A stretch of DNA of 41,696 nt from JBCCJA01 sp039045975 (GTDB lineage: Bacteria > Planctomycetota > Planctomycetia > Planctomycetales > Planctomycetaceae). The DNA lies in NCBI GenBank assembly GCA_039045975.1, contig JBCCJA010000032.1:1-41696 (forward strand). Direction: 5' to 3'. Of the stretch, positions 7,852 through 18,636 are shown piece after piece (position 1 is the stretch's first letter; each line of letters starts with the position of its first letter). A program made the translations under genes and the position numbers. The notes below the pieces were generated by a model, which had not been told where the DNA came from, did no database searches, and saw only the letters and a list, made by a program, of their open reading frames with translations.

Positions 7852-8865
7852 ATGGCCACGATCTTGAAACCGCGACGGACTCGCATGGCGAAGCCGCCGA
7901 CCGGCGTCGGCTGTTACGGCGTCGACTTCGGCGGCCACGCGTCGAAGGTGGCCCGCGTCCGGATCGGAGCGGACGGGCTGAAGTTCGTGACCCGATACGA
8001 AGCCGAGCGGACGGCCCCCGCGTCCGGGTCGGCCGTCGACGAGGGGCACGGACGGGCGCTGTTGCGGCCACTCCGCGGCTGGCGACGACGGCAGGCCGTC
8101 CTCGGGTTGCCGTCTTCCGCGCACGAGTGGCTGACGACGAAGTTGCCCGACGCCGACGGGCCGGAGTTCCGCGAGATGATGATGAACGAGGCCGGAGTCG
8201 CGTTCCCCGACGGCGGACGCGTCTTCGACGGCTGGCCGCTCGGCGACGCGGACGCGGCGGGCCTCCGGCCGGCCATGCTCGTCGCGGCCGACGACGGGGC
8301 GGCGACGGCCGCGGCCGTCGCCGGCACTTGGGCCGGGCTCCAAGTTTCTGCGATCGACGTCCCCCCGTGGGCCCTCGCGCGCCTGTTCGCGGCGACGGGC
8401 GACGGCGGCCCGGCCGTCGCCGTCGACCTCGGCGCGGGCGGTCTGACGGCGACGTCTTGCGTCGGCGGCCGTCCGGCCGCGGTCCGAGTCGCGCCGGGCG
8501 CGGGCTGGCCGGCAGTCGTCGGGCGCGTCGCGTCGTCGCTGGGCGTATCGGCACCCGCGGCGGCGGCGTTGCTCCGCGAAGACGGCACCGACGCGGCCGA
8601 TTGCGTCCCGCAAGCGGTCGCCCCGCTGATCGAGACGCTGCGGCAAACCCTGTCTCACTTCGGACGCAGGAACGCCGACGAAGGACCGGTCGTGCTCGTC
8701 GGCGGCGGCGCGGTCACGCCCGGCCTTCCCGAACTCTTAAGCAGCCGGCTCGGGCGTCTCGTGACGCGATGGACCGCCGGACGCGACGAAGACTGCCTCT
8801 ACGCCGTCGCGGCCGGGTATTCGCTGCGGCCGATCGCGGCGAAAGGGGCGACGCATGTCGGATAA
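7852..8865 (+). CDS. PilM/GspL-like actin-fold assembly protein
   Basis: This 337-residue protein has an actin/FtsA-like ATPase fold resembling PilM or the cytoplasmic domain of GspL. The phosphate-1 motif is GVDFGGHASKVARV (about 23-36), the phosphate-2 motif is AVDLGAGGLTATS (about 188-200) and the adenosine motif is VLVGGGAVTPGLPELL near the C-terminus. No membrane segment is seen, favouring PilM, which binds the N-terminal tail of PilN. Sequence identity to named families looks low, so the call depends on these motifs plus the gene order. Its last 11 bases overlap the start of the PilN-like gene. Confidence 0.82.
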   Translation: MATILKPRRTRMAKPPTGVGCYGVDFGGHASKVARVRIGADGLKFVTRYEAERTAPASGSAVDEGHGRALLRPLRGWRRRQAVLGLPSSAHEWLTTKLPDADGPEFREMMMNEAGVAFPDGGRVFDGWPLGDADAAGLRPAMLVAADDGAATAAAVAGTWAGLQVSAIDVPPWALARLFAATGDGGPAVAVDLGAGGLTATSCVGGRPAAVRVAPGAGWPAVVGRVASSLGVSAPAAAALLREDGTDAADCVPQAVAPLIETLRQTLSHFGRRNADEGPVVLVGGGAVTPGLPELLSSRLGRLVTRWTAGRDEDCLYAVAAGYSLRPIAAKGATHVG

Positions 8866-9538
8866 CCGAAAGTCATCAAAAACGCTGCTCATGTCGCACG
8901 GGGTCGACCTCCGTCCCGAAACGGTCCGCGTCGCGATCCGTGTCCGCGGACGGATGACCCGCTGGGCCTGTGGATGCGGCGTGCTCTTCGCGGCTGCCGT
9001 TTTCGTCGCGGTGACCGCCCGGGGCGAACTCGAAGCGGCGACGCGGGCCGGCGTCGCGTACGAAAACTCGGTGGCCGCCCACGACCACGTCGAACATCGC
9101 GTGGCCGACCTCGTCGAAACGCTGACGCCGGACGTCGAAGCGGTCGAGTTCGTGAACCGCGTCCGCGACGGCGACATCGCCTTCGACCGCGTCGTGGCGA
9201 TCGCACGGGCGGCGGCCGACGTGCCGGCCGTCACGGTCGAATCGCTGCGCGTCATCGACGCCGCGGCCGCCGACCTCTGGCAGACTTTCGACGCGACTCA
9301 GGACGAAGCCGAGAACACGCCTTCCGGACAGGCTCGGTCCGTCCGCGGGGTAGACCGCATCTCGCTGGTGGCGTCGACACCGGACGGCGGCGCGGTCGAC
9401 CGGTTCGCCGACGCGGTCCGCATACGCCTGCCGGCCGGGCGGATCGATGTCCAAACGGACGGCCCCGTCGCCCTGGACGGCCCACTGCGGCACCGTTTCC
9501 GCCTCGAATGGGCGGCCGCAGCCGAGGAGCGACCATGA
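8855..9538 (+). CDS. PilN-like inner-membrane assembly protein
   Basis: This is a 227-residue bitopic protein: a short cytoplasmic tail (about 1-36), one membrane helix (about 37-55, WACGCGVLFAAAVFVAVTA), then a predicted helical and ferredoxin-like periplasmic region. This layout and its position between the PilM-like and PilO-like genes match PilN. The tail contains SHGVDLRPETVRV, a candidate for the PilM-binding segment, where PilN proteins typically carry INLLP-like sequence; the match is loose. It overlaps the PilM-like gene by 11 bases and ends in an ATGA overlap with the next gene. Confidence 0.72.
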   Translation: MSDNRKSSKTLLMSHGVDLRPETVRVAIRVRGRMTRWACGCGVLFAAAVFVAVTARGELEAATRAGVAYENSVAAHDHVEHRVADLVETLTPDVEAVEFVNRVRDGDIAFDRVVAIARAAADVPAVTVESLRVIDAAAADLWQTFDATQDEAENTPSGQARSVRGVDRISLVASTPDGGAVDRFADAVRIRLPAGRIDVQTDGPVALDGPLRHRFRLEWAAAAEERP

Positions 9539-10113
9539 ACGCGAAGAGCCCCACCCCGAAGGCCGTCCGTCGCATCGACGCGATCGGGGCCGTCGCCTCC
9601 GTCGGCCTGCTCGCCGTCGTCTGGGGCGTCGAAATCGGCCCGTCACGACTCGAAGCGGCCGCGGCGATCGAGCGGACCGCGGGCGTCGACATGGTCGAAG
9701 CGCGTAGGACTGCCCTCGAAGAAGTCGCCGCACGTTTGGAAGCGGAACGCGGCGAGTTCACCGCCGCCCGTCGTCGCGTGGAACACGCCCTCCCGCGCCG
9801 GCGTGACGAGGCCGAAACTCTGCAATCACTGATCAAGATCGCCCGCGCGGACGGGGTCCGCTTGACGCGTCTGGAACCGCGGGACGCGACCGGCGACGGC
9901 CGCTGCGAGTCGGTGACGGTCGCGATCGCGGGGCGGGGCGACTTCGCCGGGATCGTCACGTTCCTGGCGGAACTCGATCGCCTGCCGCGTGCTCACCGCG
10001 TCGGCCGGGTCATGCTCGAACGCGACGGCGACGCGTTGCGACTCGATCTGGACCTGCACCTGCTGCGTCGCCCGGTCTGGGCGGAATCCGAACAGGGAGA
10101 CGGCGATGACTGA
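9535..10113 (+). CDS. PilO/GspM-like inner-membrane assembly protein
   Basis: This 192-residue bitopic protein has a membrane helix at about 16-34, an Ala/Glu/Arg-rich coiled coil (about 40-90) and a C-terminal ferredoxin-like domain, the standard layout of PilO and GspM. The start at 9535 forms an ATGA overlap with the PilN-like stop. The coiled coil and the domain beginning near LQSLIKIARADGVRLTRLEP are consistent with a PilN-PilO heterodimer that aligns the inner-membrane complex with the secretin. The assignment relies on architecture and order. Confidence 0.72.
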   Translation: MNAKSPTPKAVRRIDAIGAVASVGLLAVVWGVEIGPSRLEAAAAIERTAGVDMVEARRTALEEVAARLEAERGEFTAARRRVEHALPRRRDEAETLQSLIKIARADGVRLTRLEPRDATGDGRCESVTVAIAGRGDFAGIVTFLAELDRLPRAHRVGRVMLERDGDALRLDLDLHLLRRPVWAESEQGDGDD

Positions 10114-10657
10114 CCCGATCCCGAGGCCGTCGACCGCGACGGCCGGCGGCACGAGCGTGACGCGGATATTGAAATTGACGGGCATCCCGCTGATCGCGAC
10201 GGCGGTCATCGCCGCGTGGCCGGACGAGTCGCTCGAAGCGTCCGCGGTCGTCACGACGCCGTCGACGCGGGCCGACACTGCAGACGTTTTGGAAACCGCC
10301 CGCGAACTCGCGAAGCGACTGCCGCAAGCCGAGTTCATGGCCGAAAAAGGCTTCGCTCCCGCCCGCCTCGTCGACGGCGTCGACCTTTCCTCGCCGTTCC
10401 GTGAGAACGCCACCGCAAACGCGAAAACCTTATCGAACGGCACAGCTCCGGTCGGAAACGGGTCGCAGGCAACGGCCACCGCAGCCGCGCCGCCGGAGGT
10501 GTCGGCCGTCGTCGCGACCGGCGACGGGGGCATCGCGTGGGTAGGCGGCCGGCGGGTGACCGTCGGCGACGAAGTCGACGGGTTTCGCATCGTCGCGATC
10601 GATGACGACGGCGTCGCCGTCGTCCCGGCGACGCCGCGAGCGGCCGCGGCCGATTAG
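10106..10657 (+). CDS. PilP/GspC-like secretin-linking protein
   Basis: This 183-residue protein has a membrane helix near the N-terminus (about 19-37), a low-complexity Ala/Thr/Pro-rich linker (about 95-130) and a small C-terminal beta domain (about 130-175) including WVGGRRVTVGDEVDGFRI and VAIDDDGVAVVPATP. That pattern, in which a short protein restates a 'G-x-x-x-x-x-G-D-x-x-x-G' strand turn, resembles the homology region of GspC/PilP that binds secretin N-domains. It overlaps the PilO-like gene by 8 bases and is the last gene before a gap of about 210 bp, so it likely ends the coupled cluster. Function by position and fold only. Confidence 0.68.
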   Translation: MTDPIPRPSTATAGGTSVTRILKLTGIPLIATAVIAAWPDESLEASAVVTTPSTRADTADVLETARELAKRLPQAEFMAEKGFAPARLVDGVDLSSPFRENATANAKTLSNGTAPVGNGSQATATAAAPPEVSAVVATGDGGIAWVGGRRVTVGDEVDGFRIVAIDDDGVAVVPATPRAAAAD

Positions 10658-10866
10658 CCCTCAAAAATTTCTCTCCGACGCGTAGTCCGGTCGCCGGCTC
10701 GTGGACCTGTGATTTGCGTGGCTTGCGGCCTCATACGCGACCACAAGTCGGCGCGAAGCGATATGACGGCGTCTGCGGCGGACTTTGACGGTCCTAACGG
10801 GAAACGGGGTCGCTCGGGTCCGACGTGTCGAAGCGGATGGCCTGATTCGACGCGTGCGACCGGCCG

Positions 10867-12738
10867 ATGAGGGTCGTGAGGGCCGTCCGTCGGGGTCGGG
10901 CCCGGAAGCCCTCCGACGCCTCGCCTCGGGCCGACGTGCAAACACCCCTCCGCGTCCGCCGCCACGCAGCCGCGACCGGACTCGTGGTCATCGGCACGCT
11001 CGCGGGCTTCTCGTCCGCGGCCTTCGGCGAGCGACCGGCCCCGTCCGGCCGCTGGACCGGCTTCGACCGGGCCGGCCAGGTGGCCGTCGGACCGCGATTT
11101 TCGGGCGTCCGTCAGACGCAGGGATTCGCCCTGCCGGAACTGCCGCTGCCGTCGCCGACTTCGCCCCCGACCGACCCGGGAAGCACGCAGCGTCTGCCGT
11201 TCGCCGGTAACGCGGTCCCACAGGACCTGACCGTCGAGCGGGACGAGGACGGCCTGTCGGTCCTCGCCCGTAACGTACCGGTCGGGGTCGTGCTGACGAT
11301 GATCGCCGAGCAGTACGACCTGAACGTCGTCGCGGCCGAGAACGTCACCGGGACCGTCACGGTCGCGCTGTACGGCGTCCCGCTCGATCACGCCCTCGAC
11401 GCGATCGTCGCCGCCGCGAACGCGACCTGGGTGAAACGTCACGGGATCTTGATGGTCTCCGCGGTCGAGGCAGGGGCATCGCCGGGCCTGCAGGGCCGGG
11501 TGGTCCGCGTCTTCCCCCTCGACTACGCCTCCGCCGCCGACGTCGGCGACGTCGTCGCCGGTCTGCTCTCGCCGGTCGGGAAGAGCTTCGTCTCGGAAGT
11601 CGGCGGGGGGGCCGGCGGCGGAGGTGGCGGTGGAGGCGGTGGCTCCGGCGGCGGATTCTCGTCGCAACCACGCACGCGGGAAACGCTCGTCGTCGAAGAC
11701 CTACCCGACTACGTCGAGCGGGTCGCCGAGTACCTGGCGCAGGTCGACCGGCCGCCGCGGCAGGTGCTCATCGAAGCCCACGTCCTGCAGGTCGACCTCG
11801 AATCGACGAAAGATCACGGCGTCGACTGGCGACTCGTCGGGCGGGCTGCCGGCCTCGACCTGCGACTGCAGACGACCGGTTTCTCCGGCGGATCGGACGC
11901 CTCGCCGGGCCTGATCGTCGGCCTCGGCGACGGTGAACTCGACAACGTCCTGACGGCGTTGAAGCGGACCCGCGACGCGAAAACGCTCGCTTCGCCGAAG
12001 GTGCTCGTCGTCGACGGGAACGACGCCCGCATCCAGGTCGGCGGCCGCTTCGGCTATCTGACCGAGACGACGACCGAAACGAGCACCGTCCAAAACGTTG
12101 AATTCCTCGAGGTCGGGGTCGTGCTCAACGTCACGCCGCGGATCGCCGCCGACGGCCGCGTGATGCTCAACGTGCGTCCGGAGATTTCCGACGGCGAGGT
12201 CGACGCGAACACCGGACTGCCCGAGGAAGAAACGACCGAGGTCGAGAGCACCGTCCTCCTGCACGACGGCCGCGCGATGATCCTCGGCGGACTCATCCAG
12301 GAAGCCGACAGCGACCGCCAGCAGAAGGTCATCGGGCTGGGCGACCTGAAATACGTCGGCCGACTGTTCGGGCAGAGGAACCGGCTGCGTGACCGGGCCG
12401 AAATCATCGTCGCGGTCCTGCCACGCGTCGTCCCGTACGACCTCGAGACGGCGGTCCGCGAGCAGGTCGAGATCGACCGCGTCGAGACCCGGCTGTTCGA
12501 GGGGCCGCTGCACCCGCAATACCGGCCCTGGGAACCGAAACTACCCGACGCGATCGAGAACCCGAAGGAGCCGCTACCGAAGGCGTCTTGGCTCCGCTGG
12601 CCGCTGTTCGGGAAACGTTCCGATGCGGCCGCGCAGGATGCCGGGAACTGCTACCCGGCCGCGATCGTGCCGGTGACGGCCGGCACGCCGGTCGAATACG
12701 GCCCGCCGGTCGAAGTGATTCCGCCGCCCGATTGGTAA
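10867..12738 (+). CDS. Secretin (GspD/PilQ family outer-membrane channel)
   Basis: This 623-residue protein forms the outer-membrane channel. After a basic N-terminal extension of about 30 residues is a hydrophobic signal segment (about 33-53, ending SSAAFG). An N0/STN-like domain (about 115-205) includes NVPVGVVLTMIAEQYDLNVV and GVPLDHALDAIVAAA. N1-type repeats follow, with a glycine tract at about 247-264 in a loop. The secretin domain (about 385-540) contains VEVGVVLNVTPRIAADGRV and the hallmark LLHDGRAMILGGLIQE. Its length is moderate, with only one or two N repeats. The C-terminal tail (about 555-623) is proline-rich. The start codon of the long basic leader is uncertain. It is separated by 209 bp from the PilP-like gene and may have its own promoter. 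Confidence 0.94.
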   Translation: MRVVRAVRRGRARKPSDASPRADVQTPLRVRRHAAATGLVVIGTLAGFSSAAFGERPAPSGRWTGFDRAGQVAVGPRFSGVRQTQGFALPELPLPSPTSPPTDPGSTQRLPFAGNAVPQDLTVERDEDGLSVLARNVPVGVVLTMIAEQYDLNVVAAENVTGTVTVALYGVPLDHALDAIVAAANATWVKRHGILMVSAVEAGASPGLQGRVVRVFPLDYASAADVGDVVAGLLSPVGKSFVSEVGGGAGGGGGGGGGGSGGGFSSQPRTRETLVVEDLPDYVERVAEYLAQVDRPPRQVLIEAHVLQVDLESTKDHGVDWRLVGRAAGLDLRLQTTGFSGGSDASPGLIVGLGDGELDNVLTALKRTRDAKTLASPKVLVVDGNDARIQVGGRFGYLTETTTETSTVQNVEFLEVGVVLNVTPRIAADGRVMLNVRPEISDGEVDANTGLPEEETTEVESTVLLHDGRAMILGGLIQEADSDRQQKVIGLGDLKYVGRLFGQRNRLRDRAEIIVAVLPRVVPYDLETAVREQVEIDRVETRLFEGPLHPQYRPWEPKLPDAIENPKEPLPKASWLRWPLFGKRSDAAAQDAGNCYPAAIVPVTAGTPVEYGPPVEVIPPPDW

Positions 12739-12759
12739 GACGGCCCGACCCGATCTGCC

Positions 12760-14109
12760 TTAGAGCATGTGCATGGCGGACGTCAGGACGGCCGAATCGA
12801 TTTCGGCGTACGCGCCGAAGCTCGGCTCATCGAGGGTCAGGTCTTCGGTCTGCCGGCCGTCGGCCTCGGAGATTTCCCGGACCTCGTCGAAGCACTCGAA
12901 GAATGCGTCGATGACGTCGGGGTCCCACTGGCCGCCGCGGCCGTCCCGGAGGATTCCGGCGGCACGCTCGAAGGGCATCGCGGACCGGTACGGCCGACGG
13001 CTCGTCATCGCGTCCCAGGCGTCGGCGACGGCCATGACACGGGCCATCTGCGGGATCTCGACGCCGACGAGGCCGTTCGGATAGCCGCTGCCGTCCCAGG
13101 CCTCGTGGTGATGCAACACCCCCGGCAAGACCGGCCTGAGTTTCTCCAGGTGACTGAGCATGTGATAGCCGGTCACCGGGTGCCGCTTGACGACGTCGAA
13201 TTCCTCGGCGCTCAGGGCCCCCGGCTTACACAAGATGCTGTCCGGGACGGCGATCTTGCCGACGTCGTGCAGCAGTCCCGAAATATAGATCGACTCGCGG
13301 TCGCGCTCTGGCAAGCCCATCTGCCCCGCGATCAACCGGCCGATGAGCGCGACCCGGTCGCTGTGGCCGCAGGTGTACGCGTCTTTCGCGTCGACAGCGT
13401 TAATCATCGCACGGATGATCCCGACGATAAGCTCTTTACGTTCGCGGAACAGCGTGACGTTCCGTTGATGCGTCGCGAGCGTGCGAGCGGCCGAATCGAG
13501 CAGGGTCGCCTCGACCGTCCCGAACTCTCCGCGGCTGACGCCGGTCTCGCAGGTCTCGACGGCGGCGGACCGCTCGACGACTTTGCCGACCGCGACGAGC
13601 CAGCCGTACTGACCGGAGGGCCGCGCCATCGCCACGACCATGCAGTTCGCGACACCGGCGACCGACGTCCGCTTTTGAATCACCGAGGCGTTGTTCAGTA
13701 CGACGACCCCGTCACTCGCCGCGTCGCGGCAGCCGAGAACGAGCCGCAGGACTTTCGCCCGATCGAACGGCAGGCCCTCGGCCGTCAAAAAGACCGGATC
13801 GACCTGACCGCGTTCGGAATCGCCTTCGTCCGTGACGACCGCGAGCGTCTCGGTCTGCAACAACTCGCGTAGGGCCGGCAGCATCGGCGAGATGACGTCG
13901 AGGAATTCCCGCTCGATGTCGAGTTCGCCGAAGTGGCTCGTCATCTCCCGGAACCACGTCAGCTCTTCCGTGTCGTGCGTCGCCTGGACGGTGAAGTCGT
14001 CGACCAGCCGCTGCAGCTCGGCAACTTGCTCACGCTCCTCCCGCAGGGCGGACTCGTAGTCGGGGCGGTCGGAGGGCACGGAGGGCCCGATCGCGCTTTC
14101 CGTAGACAT
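12760..14109 (-). CDS. GAF / HD-GYP domain protein (putative c-di-GMP phosphodiesterase)
   Basis: This 449-residue cytoplasmic protein starts with an acidic coiled coil (about 15-55), continues with a GAF-like region (about 60-225) and ends in an HD-GYP domain (about 225-405). Catalytic features are CGHSDRV (247-253), the HD pair H281-D282 with K285 in LLHDVGKIAVPD, H310 in RHPVTGYH, the HHHE run (333-336) and the GYP signature at 342-344 in DGSGYPNGL. HD-GYP enzymes hydrolyse cyclic di-GMP to pGpG/GMP. The gene converges on the secretin with only about 20 bp between stops, so it is independently transcribed. The start at 14109 removes a long Arg/Cys-rich upstream reading. A divergent response-regulator gene shares its upstream region. 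Confidence 0.93.
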   Translation of the reverse strand: MSTESAIGPSVPSDRPDYESALREEREQVAELQRLVDDFTVQATHDTEELTWFREMTSHFGELDIEREFLDVISPMLPALRELLQTETLAVVTDEGDSERGQVDPVFLTAEGLPFDRAKVLRLVLGCRDAASDGVVVLNNASVIQKRTSVAGVANCMVVAMARPSGQYGWLVAVGKVVERSAAVETCETGVSRGEFGTVEATLLDSAARTLATHQRNVTLFRERKELIVGIIRAMINAVDAKDAYTCGHSDRVALIGRLIAGQMGLPERDRESIYISGLLHDVGKIAVPDSILCKPGALSAEEFDVVKRHPVTGYHMLSHLEKLRPVLPGVLHHHEAWDGSGYPNGLVGVEIPQMARVMAVADAWDAMTSRRPYRSAMPFERAAGILRDGRGGQWDPDVIDAFFECFDEVREISEADGRQTEDLTLDEPSFGAYAEIDSAVLTSAMHML

Positions 14110-14363
14110 CGTACAGCCGGGGGCAGAACTCGAACCCGCAAGCGTAGTTCGCGATAAACACGGCCCGTCGCACGCGACGCGTGATGAGGCGGATGCCCCC
14201 GCCCGCCGGTCGGTTTTGACGGTTAAATCGCCGCACCCCGTCCCGATTCGGCGGCAGCGGGTCCCGACAGACGCCGCCCAACGATTTTTGACGCAAGTTT
14301 TCAGAACGTCCCGGCGTCGAGAACGCCGTCCTACCACAAACCGCTCGCCACGGTCCGAACGAT

Positions 14364-14747
14364 ATGAGCCGCCCCCGCGTTCTCGTCGCCGAGGACAACC
14401 GCGTGACCGCCGCCGTCATCGAGCGACAGCTCGTCCGGCTCGGCTGTGACGTCGTCGCCGTACGGAACGGCGAAGCGGCCCTCGCCGCGGCCGAAGCCGA
14501 CCGCTTCGACCTGATCCTTTCCGACGAGCAGATGCCGCGTATGAACGGTCGCGAATTCTGCGCCGCGGCCCGCAGGCTGCCGCAACACGCCGACACGCCG
14601 ATCATCTTCTGCACCGCCAAAGCGTTCGAGATCGATCACGACGCCCTGCGGGCCGAACTCGGCGTCGCCGAGATTCTGATCAAGCCGTTCAGCCCGATGT
14701 CGCTGGCGGCGACCGTCGAGGCGAACCTCGCCGCCGCCGCCGGCTGA
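14364..14747 (+). CDS. Single-domain response regulator (CheY-like)
   Basis: This is a 127-residue receiver domain with no output domain. The acidic pair E10/D11 in LVAEDN, the phospho-acceptor D54 in LILSDEQMPRMNG, the switch Thr in IIFCTAK and K107 in ILIKPFSP are all present. The divergent HD-GYP gene upstream and the orphan kinase at 3067 are candidate partners, but nothing in the sequence proves either pairing. It could act like CheY or Spo0F as a diffusible phosphate carrier. Confidence 0.93.
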   Translation: MSRPRVLVAEDNRVTAAVIERQLVRLGCDVVAVRNGEAALAAAEADRFDLILSDEQMPRMNGREFCAAARRLPQHADTPIIFCTAKAFEIDHDALRAELGVAEILIKPFSPMSLAATVEANLAAAAG

Positions 14748-14886
14748 CGTCGCCGCGGCCGTCATACACGGCCCTTGCGACGCCGACGGACGAAGCCGGC
14801 CGACCGCGTGACGTCGCCCCCGATGTAGCCCGCGCCCCAGGTCCGCGGTCAGACTCGTCCCGTCGTGTCGTCTTCGAGGCCCGGGA

Positions 14887-17235
<2,349 letters not shown>

Positions 17236-17238
<3 letters not shown>

Positions 17239-17267
17239 AAAACCCGCCGCGGCATCCCGCGACGGGT
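17236..17267 (-). terminator. Intrinsic terminator of the Gfo/Idh/MocA gene
   Basis: On the minus strand, ACCCG-TCGCGG and CCGCGG-CGGGT form a GC-rich hairpin (17242-17267). TTTTTTATT follows directly, 20 bases past the oxidoreductase stop. On the plus strand no T-run follows. Confidence 0.85.
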
Positions 17268-17287
17268 CCGGTCCGGCGGACGGCCGG

Positions 17288-18439
17288 TCAGCCTTCGATG
17301 TCGACCCAACGCCGCTCTTCGTGACTCTTCAAGATCGCGTCGCAGAGCACGATTTCTTTGTGGCCGTCTTCGAGCGTAGGGTACTTCGGGTCGGTCGCAA
17401 ACGTCCCGTCGGCGATCTGACCGTAGAAGGTCTTAAACAGCTGCTTGAACGTGTCGGGGAATCCCTCGGCGTGCCCCTGCGGATAGGACGACGCGGCCGT
17501 CGCCCGCGGCGTCATCAGCGCCGGGTCTTTGACGAGGACCTCGTTCAGCCGGTCGCGGTGGCCGACCCACAGTTCGTTCGGCTTCTCGCCGTCCCACGCG
17601 ACGGCGGCCTTCGACCCGGACACCTCGAAGCGGAAGCTGTTCTTCCGTCCCGCCGAGATCTGCGAGCTCCACAGCGTCCCCTTCGCCCCGTTGGACAGCT
17701 CGATGAGGATGAAGCCCGCGTCGTCCTCGGTGTCGACGCCGACCGGCTCCATCTGCGACTTGTCGGCCGTGCCGCCGCTGAACGCGTCGGTCTTGCCGGT
17801 CGGGCGATAGCGGGTGTCGTGCACGCGCTGCAGCGTCGCGCAGACCGACTTGATGCTCAGCCCGGTCAGCGACTGGATCATGTCCATCCAGTGCGTACCG
17901 ATGTCGGCAACCGACCGCAGGGCGCCGCTGTCGCCGCGGACGACCCGCCAGTTGAAGTCGGTGTCGTACAACAGCCAGTCCTGCACGTAGCAGCCGGCGA
18001 CGTGGTAGATCTCGCCGAGGTCGCCGCCGGCGATCATGTCCCCCGCGTGCAGGCAGACGGGATAGAACCGCAGGTTGTGGTTCACCGCCGCGGCCTTGCC
18101 GGTCGCCTTGCGGACTTCGATCAGCTCGGCCGTCTCCGCCGCGTTCATGCCGAGCGGTTTCTCGCAGACGACGTGCTTGCCGGCTTCCATCGCGGCCTTC
18201 GCCATCGGCGCGTGGAGGTTATTCGGCGTGCAGACGTGAACCGCGTCGACGGCGTCGTCGGCGAGGACGGCGTCGAAGTCGGCGTACTCGACCGGGGCGT
18301 TGAACGCGGCACAGGCCGCCTTCGTGTCGTCGGCCTCTTTCCCGACGATCCCGCGGAGCGTCTGCCCGGCACGCACGATCGCCTCGGCATGGACCGGGCC
18401 GATGAAACCGGTCCCGACGACGACACACTGATAAGCCAT
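17288..18439 (-). CDS. Gfo/Idh/MocA family NAD(P)-dependent oxidoreductase
   Basis: This 383-residue sugar dehydrogenase-like protein has an N-terminal Rossmann fold, CVVVGTGFIGPVHAEAI (residues 5-21), then the family's EKPLG motif (93-97) in HVVCEKPLGMN. The C-terminal alpha/beta domain contains GDLGEIYHV and the segment DIGTHWMDMIQSL. Family members oxidise or reduce hydroxyls of sugars and cyclitols with NAD(P). No signal peptide is seen, so it is cytoplasmic. The start at 18439 is chosen because the fold begins immediately after it. It is divergent from a DUF1080 gene, and a 197-bp shared upstream region separates them, suggesting joint regulation in 3-keto-glycoside metabolism. The exact substrate is unknown. 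Confidence 0.92.
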   Translation of the reverse strand: MAYQCVVVGTGFIGPVHAEAIVRAGQTLRGIVGKEADDTKAACAAFNAPVEYADFDAVLADDAVDAVHVCTPNNLHAPMAKAAMEAGKHVVCEKPLGMNAAETAELIEVRKATGKAAAVNHNLRFYPVCLHAGDMIAGGDLGEIYHVAGCYVQDWLLYDTDFNWRVVRGDSGALRSVADIGTHWMDMIQSLTGLSIKSVCATLQRVHDTRYRPTGKTDAFSGGTADKSQMEPVGVDTEDDAGFILIELSNGAKGTLWSSQISAGRKNSFRFEVSGSKAAVAWDGEKPNELWVGHRDRLNEVLVKDPALMTPRATAASSYPQGHAEGFPDTFKQLFKTFYGQIADGTFATDPKYPTLEDGHKEIVLCDAILKSHEERRWVDIEG

Positions 18440-18622
18440 CCCGCACCCCCGATCGCGAAGACTCCCACGGACGAAGCGGCCGTCGCCGGCCGTACAAAGC
18501 GGAGTCTCTGCATATCTCCACGCCGACACCAGCGACCCGGGCCCGATCGCCGCCGACCGCCGTTTGCTTGCCAACACCGGCGTCCCGATGGCTATCTTGC
18601 CGCGTTTCCCACGTTCGCCCTC

Positions 18623-18627
18623 GGAGG
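18623..18627 (+). promoter_or_regulatory. Ribosome binding site of the DUF1080 gene
   Basis: GGAGG lies nine bases before the ATG at 18637. It supports that start, which also begins a clean signal peptide. Confidence 0.6.
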
Positions 18628-18636
18628 CCCCGCACG

